The position numbers and the translations under genes are program-made. Shown in pieces: positions 18,125 through 27,112 of a DNA stretch of 33,137 nucleotides. The DNA comes from Paracoccaceae bacterium (lineage in GTDB: Bacteria > Pseudomonadota > Alphaproteobacteria > Rhodobacterales > Rhodobacteraceae): assembly GCA_029242355.1 (NCBI GenBank), contig JAQWUC010000051.1:1-33137 (forward strand), in the 5' to 3' direction. The notes below the pieces were generated by a model. The model was given only the letters and a program-made list of their open reading frames with translations. It ran no database searches and had not been told where the DNA came from. Positions within the stretch are counted from its first letter, which is position 1. Every line of letters starts with the position of its first letter.

Positions 18125-18784
18125 TTGACCGAACAAAGAGACTCACTGAGGTACTTAAGCACAAATAATTCTCTCAAAGAATGGAAGATAAAAGGCGAAC
18201 TCATTCTTAACTGTAATTGTACAGTTTTTTGTCCTTGTGTCGTAAGTCTGGGAAAACACCCTCCTACAGAAGGATATTGCCAAGCGTGGTTGGGAATAAG
18301 AATTGATGATGGAATTTATGATGGTGAAAATATCTCAGGGTTAAATATTGGTATGATGATGGATATACCCGGGAATATGGGTCGTGGTAACTGGAAAGCG
18401 GCAGCTTTTATAGATGAACGGGCGTCAGAAAAGGCTTATGTGGGTCTTATAGATATTTTTTCTGGTAAATTAAAAGGAACAACAGGTCTCTTCAAAATGT
18501 TAGTTGGAGAATTTCTCGGCGCTGAGAGAGCGCCGGTCGAATACACAACAGAGGGTAACACGAGACACTTAAAAGTTGGAAAAAAAATCACTGGAGCAAT
18601 TACTCCAATTAGTGGTGCAAGCACTGATAGTAATGTTGTGGTTAGTAACACTGAATATTGGATGGGATCTGATATTACTGTGGCCATGGCGAGTAAAGGA
18701 AAAGTACGGGCATATGGACGTGTTTGGGATTTTGATGGTCGTAGCGCAGAAATATGTCAGATAGATTGGCACGGACCAAATTAA
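18125..18784 (+). CDS. DUF1326 domain protein, TTG start
   Basis: 219 aa, soluble. The defining N-terminal signature is a cysteine cluster NCNCTVFCPCVVSL (about residues 29-42), followed by GYCQAWLGIRIDDG, as in DUF1326. The rest is a beta-rich domain with a duplicated GxW/GRVWDFDG pattern. The cysteine cluster suggests metal or redox chemistry, but nothing is proven for the family. The TTG start at 18125 is preceded by AAAGGAG at good spacing, and no ATG lies upstream in frame. It sits between the DUF2182 gene (30 bases) and ccr (15 bases), so the three are very likely one transcript. Confidence 0.85.
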   Translation: MTEQRDSLRYLSTNNSLKEWKIKGELILNCNCTVFCPCVVSLGKHPPTEGYCQAWLGIRIDDGIYDGENISGLNIGMMMDIPGNMGRGNWKAAAFIDERASEKAYVGLIDIFSGKLKGTTGLFKMLVGEFLGAERAPVEYTTEGNTRHLKVGKKITGAITPISGASTDSNVVVSNTEYWMGSDITVAMASKGKVRAYGRVWDFDGRSAEICQIDWHGPN

Positions 18785-18799
18785 TTTAGGAGGATACAA

Positions 18800-20038
18800 A
18801 TGGCAATGAAAGAAATTTTTGATTTGGGAGAAGAAATCCCTTTAGGACAAGTTCCAAAAAAAATGCATGCCTTTGCACTTAGGCAAGATCGATTTGGAGA
18901 ACCTATTGATGCTTGGAAGCGTGAGATTATCGATGTCCCTGAGCTAGGTGCAAAAGACGTTCTAGTGTACGTTATGGCAACAGGTATAAATTATAATAAT
19001 GTGTGGGCTGCACGCGGATATCCAGTTGATGTAATTGCTGATCGTCAAAAGAAAGGTGAACCAGAGGATTTTCATGCTGGAGGATCAGACGCATCTGGTA
19101 TTGTTTGGGCCGTTGGCACTGATGTAAATGATGTCAAAATTGGTGCGGAAGTTGTCGTGCATTCTGGATGGTGGGACCCAAACGATCCCTGGGTTCTTAG
19201 TGGAAAAGACCCAATGTTAGCGTCATCAACGAAAATTTGGGGTTATCAAACAAACTATGGTTCTTATTGCCAGTTTGCAAAGGCGCAATCGCACCAAATA
19301 AAGCAGAAACCTAAGCATTTAACATGGGAAGCTTCCGCGTCTTATATGCTTTGTGCTTCGACAGCTTATAGGCAGCTAATGGGGTGGTCCCCAAACGTTG
19401 TTGAGAAAGATGACGTTGTGCTTATTTGGGGAGCTGCAGGTGGGTTGGGCGCTATGGCTATTCAAATTGTGGCTGCTCTCGGCGGCAAACCGGTTGCCGT
19501 TGTGTCAAGTGAGGAAAAACGTCAATATTGTTTGGATCTCGGTGCGGTTGGTGTTATTAACCGGAATGATTTTGATCATTGGGGTGTTATGCCTGATACG
19601 ACATCTTCTGAGTGGAAGACGTGGATGACTGGTGCTCGGGCATTTGGAAAGGCGATTTGGGATATTATTGGTGAGAGAAAAAATCCTAGGATTGTTTTTG
19701 AACACCCTGGGGAGGCAACTCTACCAACGTCTTGCTTTGTGTGCGATACTGGTGGAATGGTTGTAATTTGTGCAGGTACCTCAGGTTTTAACGTATCGTT
19801 AGACTTACGTTACCTTTGGTTTATGCAAAAAAGACTTCAGGGCTCTCACTTGGCTAATGACGAGCAGGCTGAGGCAGTAAATCAGCTGGTCATAGACGGT
19901 AAAGTCGATCCAGGGCACTCTGATACTTTTTCATTTGATGAAATTGGACTTGCACATCAACGTATGCATGAAAATAAGCATATGGGAAATATGGCATGCC
20001 TTGTTAACGCGACTGAAAAGGGTCTCGGGATAAGTTAA
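18800..20038 (+). CDS. ccr: Crotonyl-CoA carboxylase/reductase
   Basis: 412 aa medium-chain reductase that reduces crotonyl-CoA with NADPH and fixes CO2 to give ethylmalonyl-CoA, the key step of the ethylmalonyl-CoA pathway. Family landmarks: [74 protein letters not shown], the NADPH site [27 protein letters not shown], and [12 protein letters not shown]. The Asn of GINYN and the His of GSHLAN appear to be the CO2-site residues known as N81 and H365 in Kitasatospora setae Ccr. AGGAGG precedes the ATG ideally. It is slightly shorter than the usual ~430 aa. Generic quinone oxidoreductase is ruled out by these motifs. Confidence 0.95.
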   Translation: MAMKEIFDLGEEIPLGQVPKKMHAFALRQDRFGEPIDAWKREIIDVPELGAKDVLVYVMATGINYNNVWAARGYPVDVIADRQKKGEPEDFHAGGSDASGIVWAVGTDVNDVKIGAEVVVHSGWWDPNDPWVLSGKDPMLASSTKIWGYQTNYGSYCQFAKAQSHQIKQKPKHLTWEASASYMLCASTAYRQLMGWSPNVVEKDDVVLIWGAAGGLGAMAIQIVAALGGKPVAVVSSEEKRQYCLDLGAVGVINRNDFDHWGVMPDTTSSEWKTWMTGARAFGKAIWDIIGERKNPRIVFEHPGEATLPTSCFVCDTGGMVVICAGTSGFNVSLDLRYLWFMQKRLQGSHLANDEQAEAVNQLVIDGKVDPGHSDTFSFDEIGLAHQRMHENKHMGNMACLVNATEKGLGIS

Positions 20039-20184
20039 ACTATTTATCTTTAATTTTTTGAAACTATTTTGAAAGTAAGTCTTGTTGGACATGATAATTT
20101 TTGAATAGGGATTGTGAAACTAATAATATTTTATTACTTATCCATTAAGAAAACGATAGATAGTTTGCAACTGGAAGTTAAATC

Positions 20185-21411
20185 ATGAATGACTTAGATA
20201 TTGGGTTTGTTAGATCACAATTTCCAGCCTTCACTGTCCCTGAGCTTAATCAAAAGAGCTTTTTTGAGAATGCTGGTGGCAGTTTTGCGGCAGGATCAGT
20301 TATTTCAAGACTTAATAGATTTTATATTAGTAGAAAAGTTCAACCTTATGCTGGTTATGAGGCGTCGTCCTTGGGTGGTAAGGAGATGGATGAGGCTCGG
20401 AATGAGTTGTCGGCTTTACTAAATGTTGCTCCCAATACTTTACATTTTGGTCCGTCTACGAGCCAAAATACCTATGTAATGTCGCAAGCGTTCAAAGAGT
20501 GTAACACGAAACGAAAGGTTATTATAGTAACTAATCAAGATCATGAGGCTAATTCAGGTTCTTGGCGGAAATTAGAAAAAACCGGTTTTAACATAAGGGA
20601 ATGGCGAGTTAATGAATCAACTGGGTCATTAGATATTAATAACTTGCGCGAGTTGTTAGACGAAGAAGTTCTGCTCGTTGCATTCCCTCATTGTTCAAAT
20701 ATTGTTGGTGAAATAAATCCTGTGAAAACAATTTGTAAAATGATTAAGAGTGTTGGGGCATACGCTTGCGTTGATGGAGTTAGCTATGCTCCACATGGTT
20801 TTTCTGATATTACTGATTTAGGGCCCGACATCTATATGTTTTCTGCATATAAAACATACGGAACTCATCTAGGTTTAATGTATATTTCTGACGAGTTAAA
20901 CAAGCTTTTAGAAAATCAAGGTCATTATTTTAATAAAGAATCGTCAGTTAAGCGGTTTACTCCAGCAGGTCCTGATCATGCTCAAATTGCATCCTCTGCG
21001 GGAATAGCTGACTACATAAAAAGTGTTCATGCATACCACTTTGATGATGATGCAGATCCAAAACTGATAGCGAACCGAGTACATCAAATGCAACGGCGAC
21101 ATGAGACTAAATTACTTGATCCATTATTAAAGTATCTCAGTAAAAGAGATGATTTGAGAGTACTTGGGTCTACGTCGACTAAGGCGAGGGTGCCAACTGT
21201 CGCCATTGATGTTAAAGAACGTGGGAAGCAAATAGCTATCAAACTGGCTGATGATGGAATCATGGCTGATTGTGGTGATTTTTATGCGGTGCGACTATTG
21301 GAGGCATTGGGAGTTAATCTAAATGATGGTGTCTTAAGGTTAAGTTTTGTTCATTACACTAGCGAACAAGATGTGGAGAGATTAATCAATTCATTAGATA
21401 AAAATTTGTAA
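20185..21411 (+). CDS. Class-V PLP aminotransferase, cysteine-desulfurase-like
   Basis: 408 aa PLP-dependent enzyme of fold type I. The Schiff-base lysine is probably Lys223 in FSAYKTYGTHLG, the cofactor-binding Asp is Asp197 in YACVDGVSYAPHG, and NQDHEANSG carries the ring-stacking region. It resembles the SufS/CsdA-like subfamily annotated as cysteine-desulfurase-related, but its substrate is not known and no suf or isc partner is nearby. It stands alone, 146 bases after ccr and with 214 bases before the next gene. Isopenicillin-epimerase-like or another lyase activity is possible. Confidence 0.85.
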   Translation: MNDLDIGFVRSQFPAFTVPELNQKSFFENAGGSFAAGSVISRLNRFYISRKVQPYAGYEASSLGGKEMDEARNELSALLNVAPNTLHFGPSTSQNTYVMSQAFKECNTKRKVIIVTNQDHEANSGSWRKLEKTGFNIREWRVNESTGSLDINNLRELLDEEVLLVAFPHCSNIVGEINPVKTICKMIKSVGAYACVDGVSYAPHGFSDITDLGPDIYMFSAYKTYGTHLGLMYISDELNKLLENQGHYFNKESSVKRFTPAGPDHAQIASSAGIADYIKSVHAYHFDDDADPKLIANRVHQMQRRHETKLLDPLLKYLSKRDDLRVLGSTSTKARVPTVAIDVKERGKQIAIKLADDGIMADCGDFYAVRLLEALGVNLNDGVLRLSFVHYTSEQDVERLINSLDKNL

Positions 21412-21550
21412 GCGTGGACATACCTCAACTATTTGCTTAGTGGCTGTAAACGCTATGATGCATTAATTAATAATTAAAGAGTAAGTTTTTATAATAAAAC
21501 CAAACTTGAAATAAATTTTGGAGCCTTACTTAACTAACAAAGAATGATTT

Positions 21551-21580
21551 TTGATAGATGGATGAGTAGTAAAATAATAA
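21551..21580 (+). promoter_or_regulatory. Possible promoter of the lipid-modification operon
   Basis: TTGATA (21551-21556) and TAATAA (21575-21580) are 18 bases apart in the 214-base gap before the FAD protein gene, giving a leader of about 40 bases. I looked in this gap for the TGATC-type -35 of RpoE-ChrR promoters and did not find one, so this candidate is sigma70-like. The surroundings are AT-rich, so chance matches are likely. Confidence 0.3.
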
Positions 21581-21625
21581 TTGAATTAGATCAAATCTAA
21601 ATCAGTGAAGTAGTAAGGAATTATA

Positions 21626-22945
21626 ATGAAAATAGCCGTAGTTGGCTCAGGTATTTCTGGTTTGGTTTTAGCTTATGCTTTATCGGAAAAGCATGATATA
21701 AAAATTTTTGAAAAAAATAAAACTTTTGGAGGTCACTCCAACACCGTTGACATTGACGCTGGGGATAAAGAAATTTCTGTTGATACGGGGTTTATTGTGT
21801 ATAACACTGAGAATTATCCGAACTTAACTGCGTTGTTCGAACATCTTGAAGTTCCAACCAAGTGGTCTGATATGTCATTTGGATTTTCATCAGGTAATGG
21901 ACACCTTGAATATTCTGGCAGTAGTTTGGATTCATTATTTACGCAACGGAAAAATCTCTTAAATTTAAGATTTATAAATGGGTTGCGCGAAATTTTGAGG
22001 TTCAATAGGGAGGCTCCAATAGCCATGACGAGTGGTAAGCTTATTGGTCTAAGCCTTGGTGATTTTTTATCTCAATACAAATTTCGAAGTTGGTTTGTGG
22101 AAAATTTTATACTGCCTATGGGTGGTGCTATTTGGTCTGTCCCTCAGTCGGAAATTTTGGATTTCCCAGCAGTTAACTTTATTACTTTTTTCCGAAACCA
22201 TGGCTTACTATCTGGTCTTTCTGGAGCACAATTATGGCGCACAGTCGATGGTGGAGCGAGGGTATATGTAAATAAAATTATAAACAAATTGGGTTCACGT
22301 GCAATTAAAGATTATCCTGTGGCATCGATTGAAAGAATTCCTAGCGGTGTAAATGTAATGTTTGAAAATGGAACTTTAGAAAGATTCGATCAAGTTGTTA
22401 TTTGCTCTAATGCTCCTCAAGCTATGGAATTAATAAATAAGAAAACTGCGGAAGAGCAAAGGTTACTAAGTAAATTTAGAACATCTCATAATAAGGTGAT
22501 TTTGCACTCAGATAAATCGTTAATGCCACAGAGATCAAAGGCGTGGTCAAGTTGGAATTTTATGTCGCCCGGTGTTGGAAAAGACTTTAAAAGGCCTTCT
22601 TCGGTCACTTATTGGATGAATAGATTGCAAGGTATTGAAACAGAAATACCAGTTTTCGTTAGCCTTAATCCTTTGAGGGAGCCAGATCCAAAGAAAATTT
22701 ATCGTGAGTTTGATTACGCGCATCCAATTTTTGATGAACACACTTTTACAGCTCAAAAGTATATTGATGAAATCCAAGGGTATGGAGGTATCTGGTATGC
22801 TGGTGCTTGGCTAGGTTATGGATTTCATGAAGATGGCTTGACTGCAGGCCTAAGGATTGCAAATGCCCTCGGAGCAAGGCCTGATTGGGCAATAAACATT
22901 CCGCCTGGGTTGAGTGAAATTTTTCGATTGAAGGCAGCTGAATGA
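21626..22945 (+). CDS. FAD-dependent amine-oxidase-like protein (COG2907 type)
   Basis: 439 aa. The N-terminal FAD fold is explicit: AVVGSGISGLVLAYALSEKH (4-23), then FEKNKTFGGHSNTVDI and VDTGFIVYN. The C-terminal flavin motif is IWYAGAWLGYGFHEDGLTAGLRIA. This is the predicted NAD/FAD-binding family regularly found with DUF1365 and CFA-type methyltransferases. In Rhodobacter sphaeroides a protein of this kind belongs to the RpoE-ChrR regulon, whose lipid enzymes make methylated furan fatty acids. A desaturase or oxidase role on phospholipid acyl chains is therefore plausible, but inferred. Its stop overlaps the next gene by four bases (ATGA, 22942-22945). Confidence 0.87.
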   Translation: MKIAVVGSGISGLVLAYALSEKHDIKIFEKNKTFGGHSNTVDIDAGDKEISVDTGFIVYNTENYPNLTALFEHLEVPTKWSDMSFGFSSGNGHLEYSGSSLDSLFTQRKNLLNLRFINGLREILRFNREAPIAMTSGKLIGLSLGDFLSQYKFRSWFVENFILPMGGAIWSVPQSEILDFPAVNFITFFRNHGLLSGLSGAQLWRTVDGGARVYVNKIINKLGSRAIKDYPVASIERIPSGVNVMFENGTLERFDQVVICSNAPQAMELINKKTAEEQRLLSKFRTSHNKVILHSDKSLMPQRSKAWSSWNFMSPGVGKDFKRPSSVTYWMNRLQGIETEIPVFVSLNPLREPDPKKIYREFDYAHPIFDEHTFTAQKYIDEIQGYGGIWYAGAWLGYGFHEDGLTAGLRIANALGARPDWAINIPPGLSEIFRLKAAE

Positions 22946-23676
22946 TACCAAAAGAAGTAATCTATATTGGTAAAATAATGCACCTGAGGTTAATTCCAAA
23001 AAGGCATAAATTCCAGTATAGCTTTTTTAGCCTTTTTTTGGATGTTGATTTTATAAAAACTCCAAAAAAGAAGCTAAGTTTTTTTAGTGTAAACAAGTTT
23101 AACCTTTTTTCATTTTATGAGAAAGATCATGGTTCGCGAGATGGAAGACCTCTCAGGCCTTGGATTAATGAACAATTAAAAAAAAATAAAATGCCAAAGG
23201 CTGACAAAGTTTTTTTACATAGCTTTCCAAGAATGTTTGGTTATGTTTTTAACCCGTTTTCAGCGTATTTTTGTTATACTGGGGAACTTTTGACATCAAT
23301 TATTTATGAAGTAAAAAATACATTTGGTGATCAAGTCACATACATTAAAATGGTCACGCCCAATGGAGACGATTTAATTCAACATAAGCAATCAAAAAAA
23401 ATGTATGTTTCCCCCTTTATTGAAATGGATCAAATTTATTCGTTTTCGCTGAAGGCCCCAGGAAAAAAACTATCAATTCGCATTAGTCAAGTAGGCAAAG
23501 ATGGGGAAACACTTATTGCAACTCAAAATGGCAAAGCCATTGAATTAAATAATATAAATCTGTTAAGATGTCTGGTAAGTTATCCATTGATGACTTTCAA
23601 GGTTGTTCTAGGAATACATTGGGAAGCTTTGCTTCTACTTCTTAAGGGTATGAAGTTTCATAAGTATAATGCGTAG
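22942..23676 (+). CDS. DUF1365 family protein
   Basis: 244 aa. Diagnostic segments are IYIGKIMHLRLIPKRHKFQY at the start and LHSFPRMFGYVFNPFSAYFCY near residue 95-115, then YEVKNTFGDQVTYI and FIEMDQIYSF. The family (COG3496) has no proven biochemical function but is persistently encoded between the FAD amine-oxidase-like protein and the CFA-like methyltransferase, as here, implying a role in fatty-acyl modification. It is translationally coupled to the preceding gene by an ATGA overlap. Confidence 0.88.
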   Translation: MIPKEVIYIGKIMHLRLIPKRHKFQYSFFSLFLDVDFIKTPKKKLSFFSVNKFNLFSFYEKDHGSRDGRPLRPWINEQLKKNKMPKADKVFLHSFPRMFGYVFNPFSAYFCYTGELLTSIIYEVKNTFGDQVTYIKMVTPNGDDLIQHKQSKKMYVSPFIEMDQIYSFSLKAPGKKLSIRISQVGKDGETLIATQNGKAIELNNINLLRCLVSYPLMTFKVVLGIHWEALLLLLKGMKFHKYNA

Positions 23677-23714
23677 TTTTAAGATAAAATAATTTTTAAA
23701 AAATAGGTTGATAA

Positions 23715-24908
23715 GTGGCTAATTTTGAAAAGAACTTACCTCGCAGATTTAACAATGTTTTGAACTTACTCAAGGATTTAAATCAAGGCTCATTGATAAT
23801 AGAGCTTCCTGATTCTCAAGTGTTTAATATTAAAGGCGAAACTGCGGGTCCCGATGCTTACATTAAGATTCTAAACAATGATTTTTTTGCTCGCTTGGTT
23901 CGTGAAGGAGAGAACGGGTTTTGTGAATCTTATTTAGATGGATGGTGGACTACTTCAGACCTGATAGCTCTTTTGGACGTTCTTCTGCTTAATGGTGATT
24001 TGTTTGGAAGTAATTTACCAGGGGCGAGTGTACTTCGTCTTTATGAAAGAATAAGGCATTGGTGGCGTTCAAATAGTAAGGCCCAGGCAAAACGAAATAT
24101 TGCTTACCACTATGATTTGGGTAACGAATTTTATACGAAATGGCTTGATGAAAGCATGACATATTCATCAGCCCTATTTCAAACAGGCAAAGAGTCATTG
24201 GCTGAAGCCCAGACTAACAAATATAAATTAATTTGTGATAACTTATCATTGAAGCCTTCTGATCATGTTCTTGAAATTGGATGTGGATGGGGTGGTTTTG
24301 CTGAGCATGCAATAAAAAATTACGGAGCAAGTGTCACCGGCCTAACAATTTCCAAAGAGCAACTGGATTACTCCAAAAGACGTTGTTTTGAATCTGGTCT
24401 CGGCGACAAGGCGAAATTTGTAATGCGGGACTATAGGGATGAACTTGGAACTTATGATGCTATTGCTTCTATAGAGATGTTTGAGGCTGTTGGAGAGAAG
24501 TATTGGCCGAACTATTTTAATACCGTTCGAGATAGGTTGAGGACACAAGGCAAAGCGGCACTTCAAATAATAACTATAGCTGATGATATTTTTCCATATT
24601 ATAGAAAAAATGTTGATTTTATTCAAAAGTATATTTTCCCAGGGGGCATGTTACCAAGTCAGCTTGCATTGCAAGAACAAATTACCAAGGCAAGGTTAAA
24701 AAAAATAAAAATCGATAATTTTGGTCAAAGTTACTCAAAGACATTGAGGATATGGCATGATCAATTTAATACCGTCTGGGCAGATATTGCGCCGCTTGGT
24801 TTTGACGATCGATTTAGAAGGATGTGGAATTTTTACTTTGCCTCGTGTGCTGCTTTTTTTCTTTCACGCACTGGTGATGTAGCGCAATTAACTCTTAAAA
24901 AAGGGTAG
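23715..24908 (+). CDS. Cyclopropane-fatty-acid-synthase-like SAM methyltransferase
   Basis: 397 aa. The SAM-binding motif is VLEIGCGWGGFAEHA (about 186-200), preceded by NIAYHYDLGNEFYTKWLDESMTYSSALF and followed by GLTISKEQLDYSKRR and SIEMFEAVGEKYWPNYF, all typical of CFA synthases acting on unsaturated acyl chains of membrane phospholipids. The GTG start at 23715 follows AGGTTG. In R. sphaeroides CFA-like proteins of the RpoE-ChrR regulon include one that methylates a diunsaturated chain on the way to furan fatty acids. Whether this copy makes cyclopropane or methylated products cannot be decided from sequence alone. I leave the gene symbol empty for that reason. Confidence 0.88.
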   Translation: MANFEKNLPRRFNNVLNLLKDLNQGSLIIELPDSQVFNIKGETAGPDAYIKILNNDFFARLVREGENGFCESYLDGWWTTSDLIALLDVLLLNGDLFGSNLPGASVLRLYERIRHWWRSNSKAQAKRNIAYHYDLGNEFYTKWLDESMTYSSALFQTGKESLAEAQTNKYKLICDNLSLKPSDHVLEIGCGWGGFAEHAIKNYGASVTGLTISKEQLDYSKRRCFESGLGDKAKFVMRDYRDELGTYDAIASIEMFEAVGEKYWPNYFNTVRDRLRTQGKAALQIITIADDIFPYYRKNVDFIQKYIFPGGMLPSQLALQEQITKARLKKIKIDNFGQSYSKTLRIWHDQFNTVWADIAPLGFDDRFRRMWNFYFASCAAFFLSRTGDVAQLTLKKG

Positions 24909-24910
24909 TT

Positions 24911-26227
24911 TTGAATCAAAAAACCTCATTTAAAGTTCTAGTAGCTTACAGTGGGCTTGCTGCACCTTTAGCTACTTTATATTTTCCAGTATATATATTT
25001 CTTGCAGATTTCTATGTAAAAAATTTTAATCTAACGTTGGAAGAAATTGCCATTATCTTTCTTTTTGTTCGATTATTTGATGCATTCTCTGATCCTATTA
25101 TGGGCGCTATTAGTGATCGATTAAAAACGCCGCTTGGGTTTCGACGTTTCTGGTTTATTGTAGGTATGCCTTTAATATTAATTTCTGTAATTGCACTGTT
25201 CTGGCCAAATTCAGACGCCGCTATTGGTTCTTTTTATCTGTTGGCATGGCTTGTTTTACTTACAGTTGGCTGGACTATAATTATGACGCCCTATTTTGCT
25301 CTTGGAGCAGAAATTTCTTCAAATTATGCTGAGCGATCAAGAATTACGCTATATCGAGAAGCTGTAGCTTTAAGTGGTACGATGATAGCTGCAGTTTTAT
25401 ATTCACTGGGAGAAAATGATTTCGAAGGCATGAAATATATTGCGATCTTTGTGATCGCTGTGCTGCCCTTAACTGTTTTATCTTGTGTTTACTTTGTGAA
25501 GGAGGACTTGCAACCAGACCTAGCACCGAAAAAGATTAATATGACGCAAATATTTATAGCGTTCAAATCAGAACCTATGTTTGTTCGTTTATTGGGCGCC
25601 TATTTTGTAAATGGTGCAGCAAATGCATTGCCTGCAGCTTTATTTGTTTTTTTTGTCGATCAAAGATTGGATGCTCCACATTTAGCGGGGCCTTTTCTAT
25701 TAGTTTATTTTGGATCAGCCATTTTAGCTACACCTTTATGGGTGAAGCTAAGTAGCAGAGTAGAAAAACACCGACTTTGGTGCTACACAATGATATATGC
25801 ATCCGTAGTGTTTTCTGCAGTTGCGTTCCTTGGGTCTGGTGATCTTATTGCTTTCTTGTTAATTTGTTTGCTTGGCGGTGCTGCGTTAAGCGCTGATTTG
25901 GCGATACCATCATCTATTCAAGCAGACTTAATTGATATTGAAACTCTCAGAGGAGGGAAACGGCGAACAGGAATTTTTTTCTCATTCTGGTCGATAGCTA
26001 CAAAAGGTTCAGTAGCTTTGTCGTCTGGCCTGGGTCTTTTAATTTTGTCCTATGCTAATTTTGACGTTATTGGAGACAATACAGAAGTATCTCTCTGGGT
26101 ATTAACTGCTCTATATGCCCTCGTGCCAATTTTTTTAAAAATTAGCTCAATTGCATTAATGTGGAATTTTAAATTGACAAAAAGTTATCACGTAAAAATC
26201 CAGCGACGTTTGATTAACAATTCTTAG
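24911..26227 (+). CDS. GPH/MFS_2 family transporter, TTG start
   Basis: 438 aa with about 12 hydrophobic helices. LFVRLFDAFSDPIMGAISDRLKTPLGFRRFW is the hallmark helix 2/3 loop of the glycoside-pentoside-hexuronide:cation symporter family (COG2211), repeated in degenerate form in the second half. The TTG start at 24911 lies two bases after the CFA-like gene's stop, with AAGGG directly upstream. Members of this family recur in the alphaproteobacterial singlet-oxygen regulon, where the substrate is unknown; sugar transport should not be assumed. The gene converges on the SDR gene with only 24 bases between stops. Confidence 0.82.
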   Translation: MNQKTSFKVLVAYSGLAAPLATLYFPVYIFLADFYVKNFNLTLEEIAIIFLFVRLFDAFSDPIMGAISDRLKTPLGFRRFWFIVGMPLILISVIALFWPNSDAAIGSFYLLAWLVLLTVGWTIIMTPYFALGAEISSNYAERSRITLYREAVALSGTMIAAVLYSLGENDFEGMKYIAIFVIAVLPLTVLSCVYFVKEDLQPDLAPKKINMTQIFIAFKSEPMFVRLLGAYFVNGAANALPAALFVFFVDQRLDAPHLAGPFLLVYFGSAILATPLWVKLSSRVEKHRLWCYTMIYASVVFSAVAFLGSGDLIAFLLICLLGGAALSADLAIPSSIQADLIDIETLRGGKRRTGIFFSFWSIATKGSVALSSGLGLLILSYANFDVIGDNTEVSLWVLTALYALVPIFLKISSIALMWNFKLTKSYHVKIQRRLINNS

Positions 26228-26251
26228 GTCAAAGGCCATGTTTCAGCTAGT

Positions 26252-27112
26252 TTATGTTAACCCTAGATATCTCATGACCAATTTGTCGATTAGGCGTCTG
26301 GGTGCGAAATATAAAAGATTTAGCGTAAATTCGCTGATAAATGTGTATCGGATTTTGGGATTTTTCGCCTCTACAGCTCGAAAAATTTTTGCGGATACAA
26401 TTTCTGGTTTGAGTCCGTTTACACCCAGTTTCTTCATATCAACGATCATTTTTTCATAGGCGCTCTGATATATGGTTCCAAGATATTTATTTTTTAACGA
26501 GCTGGTTTCTGCCTTATCCCATATTGGTGTTTGAATAGCGCCTGGTGCAATGATAGAGACAGCTATTTTATGACCTGTTAGTTCGCGTCGAAGAGCTTCA
26601 GAGAAGCCTTCAAGTGCGTGCTTACTACTGCAGTAGGCTCCATAAAATGGATATCCAATTTTTCCACCAAGAGCACTACTGATATTAATAATTCGTCCTT
26701 TCTTGAGTGTTTGTTTGGTGGAAGTTGATCCAAGAAGAGGTAAAAATGCTTGGACGCAGTTAAAGACTCCAATGAGATTAGTCTCTAGTTGTTTATGAAA
26801 TTCAATAGGTTCAAGAAATTCAAGTGGCCCTAAAATAGCAGTTCCGGCATTATTTATAAGCGCTGTCAAATTATTTGCACCTATATGATCTTTCACTATT
26901 TGTACTGAATCATTAATATTCTTTCTATCTTTTACATCGAATATTAATGGGACAAAGTTCTCACCAAACATTTTTTTTAACTTAGAAGCATCACTGTTTT
27001 TGCGAACTGATCCAAAGACGAGATATCCGTGTTGAAGAAATAATTCACACGTTGAGAGTCCTATTCCGCTTGAAGCACCAGTTATTACTATTGATTTTAT
27101 GATTGAGTCCAT
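26252..27112 (-). CDS. Short-chain dehydrogenase/reductase
   Basis: 286 aa classical SDR. The cofactor motif TGASSGIG is at 11-18, NNAG at 87-90, the catalytic Ser at 145/146 in INISS, and Tyr160-x3-Lys164 in YGAYCSSKHALEG. Asp59 in FDV contacts adenine. It probably uses NADP(H), since no acidic residue follows the second strand (FGSVRKNS). The substrate is unknown. Its ATG lies inside the end of the DUF6134 gene (16-base overlap), placing it third in the chrR transcript. SDRs of this type occur in the RpoE-ChrR regulon of related bacteria. Confidence 0.9.
   Translation of the reverse strand: MDSIIKSIVITGASSGIGLSTCELFLQHGYLVFGSVRKNSDASKLKKMFGENFVPLIFDVKDRKNINDSVQIVKDHIGANNLTALINNAGTAILGPLEFLEPIEFHKQLETNLIGVFNCVQAFLPLLGSTSTKQTLKKGRIINISSALGGKIGYPFYGAYCSSKHALEGFSEALRRELTGHKIAVSIIAPGAIQTPIWDKAETSSLKNKYLGTIYQSAYEKMIVDMKKLGVNGLKPEIVSAKIFRAVEAKNPKIRYTFISEFTLNLLYFAPRRLIDKLVMRYLGLT

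Noticed and set aside
18800-20038. Reading the gene as a generic zinc-type alcohol dehydrogenase or quinone oxidoreductase
   Set aside because: The full set of Ccr-specific motifs ([31 protein letters not shown]) is present and the zinc ligands of ADHs are not.
20185-21411. Calling the PLP enzyme IscS or SufS
   Set aside because: No iron-sulfur assembly genes are nearby and the sequence fits only the broader cysteine-desulfurase-like group.
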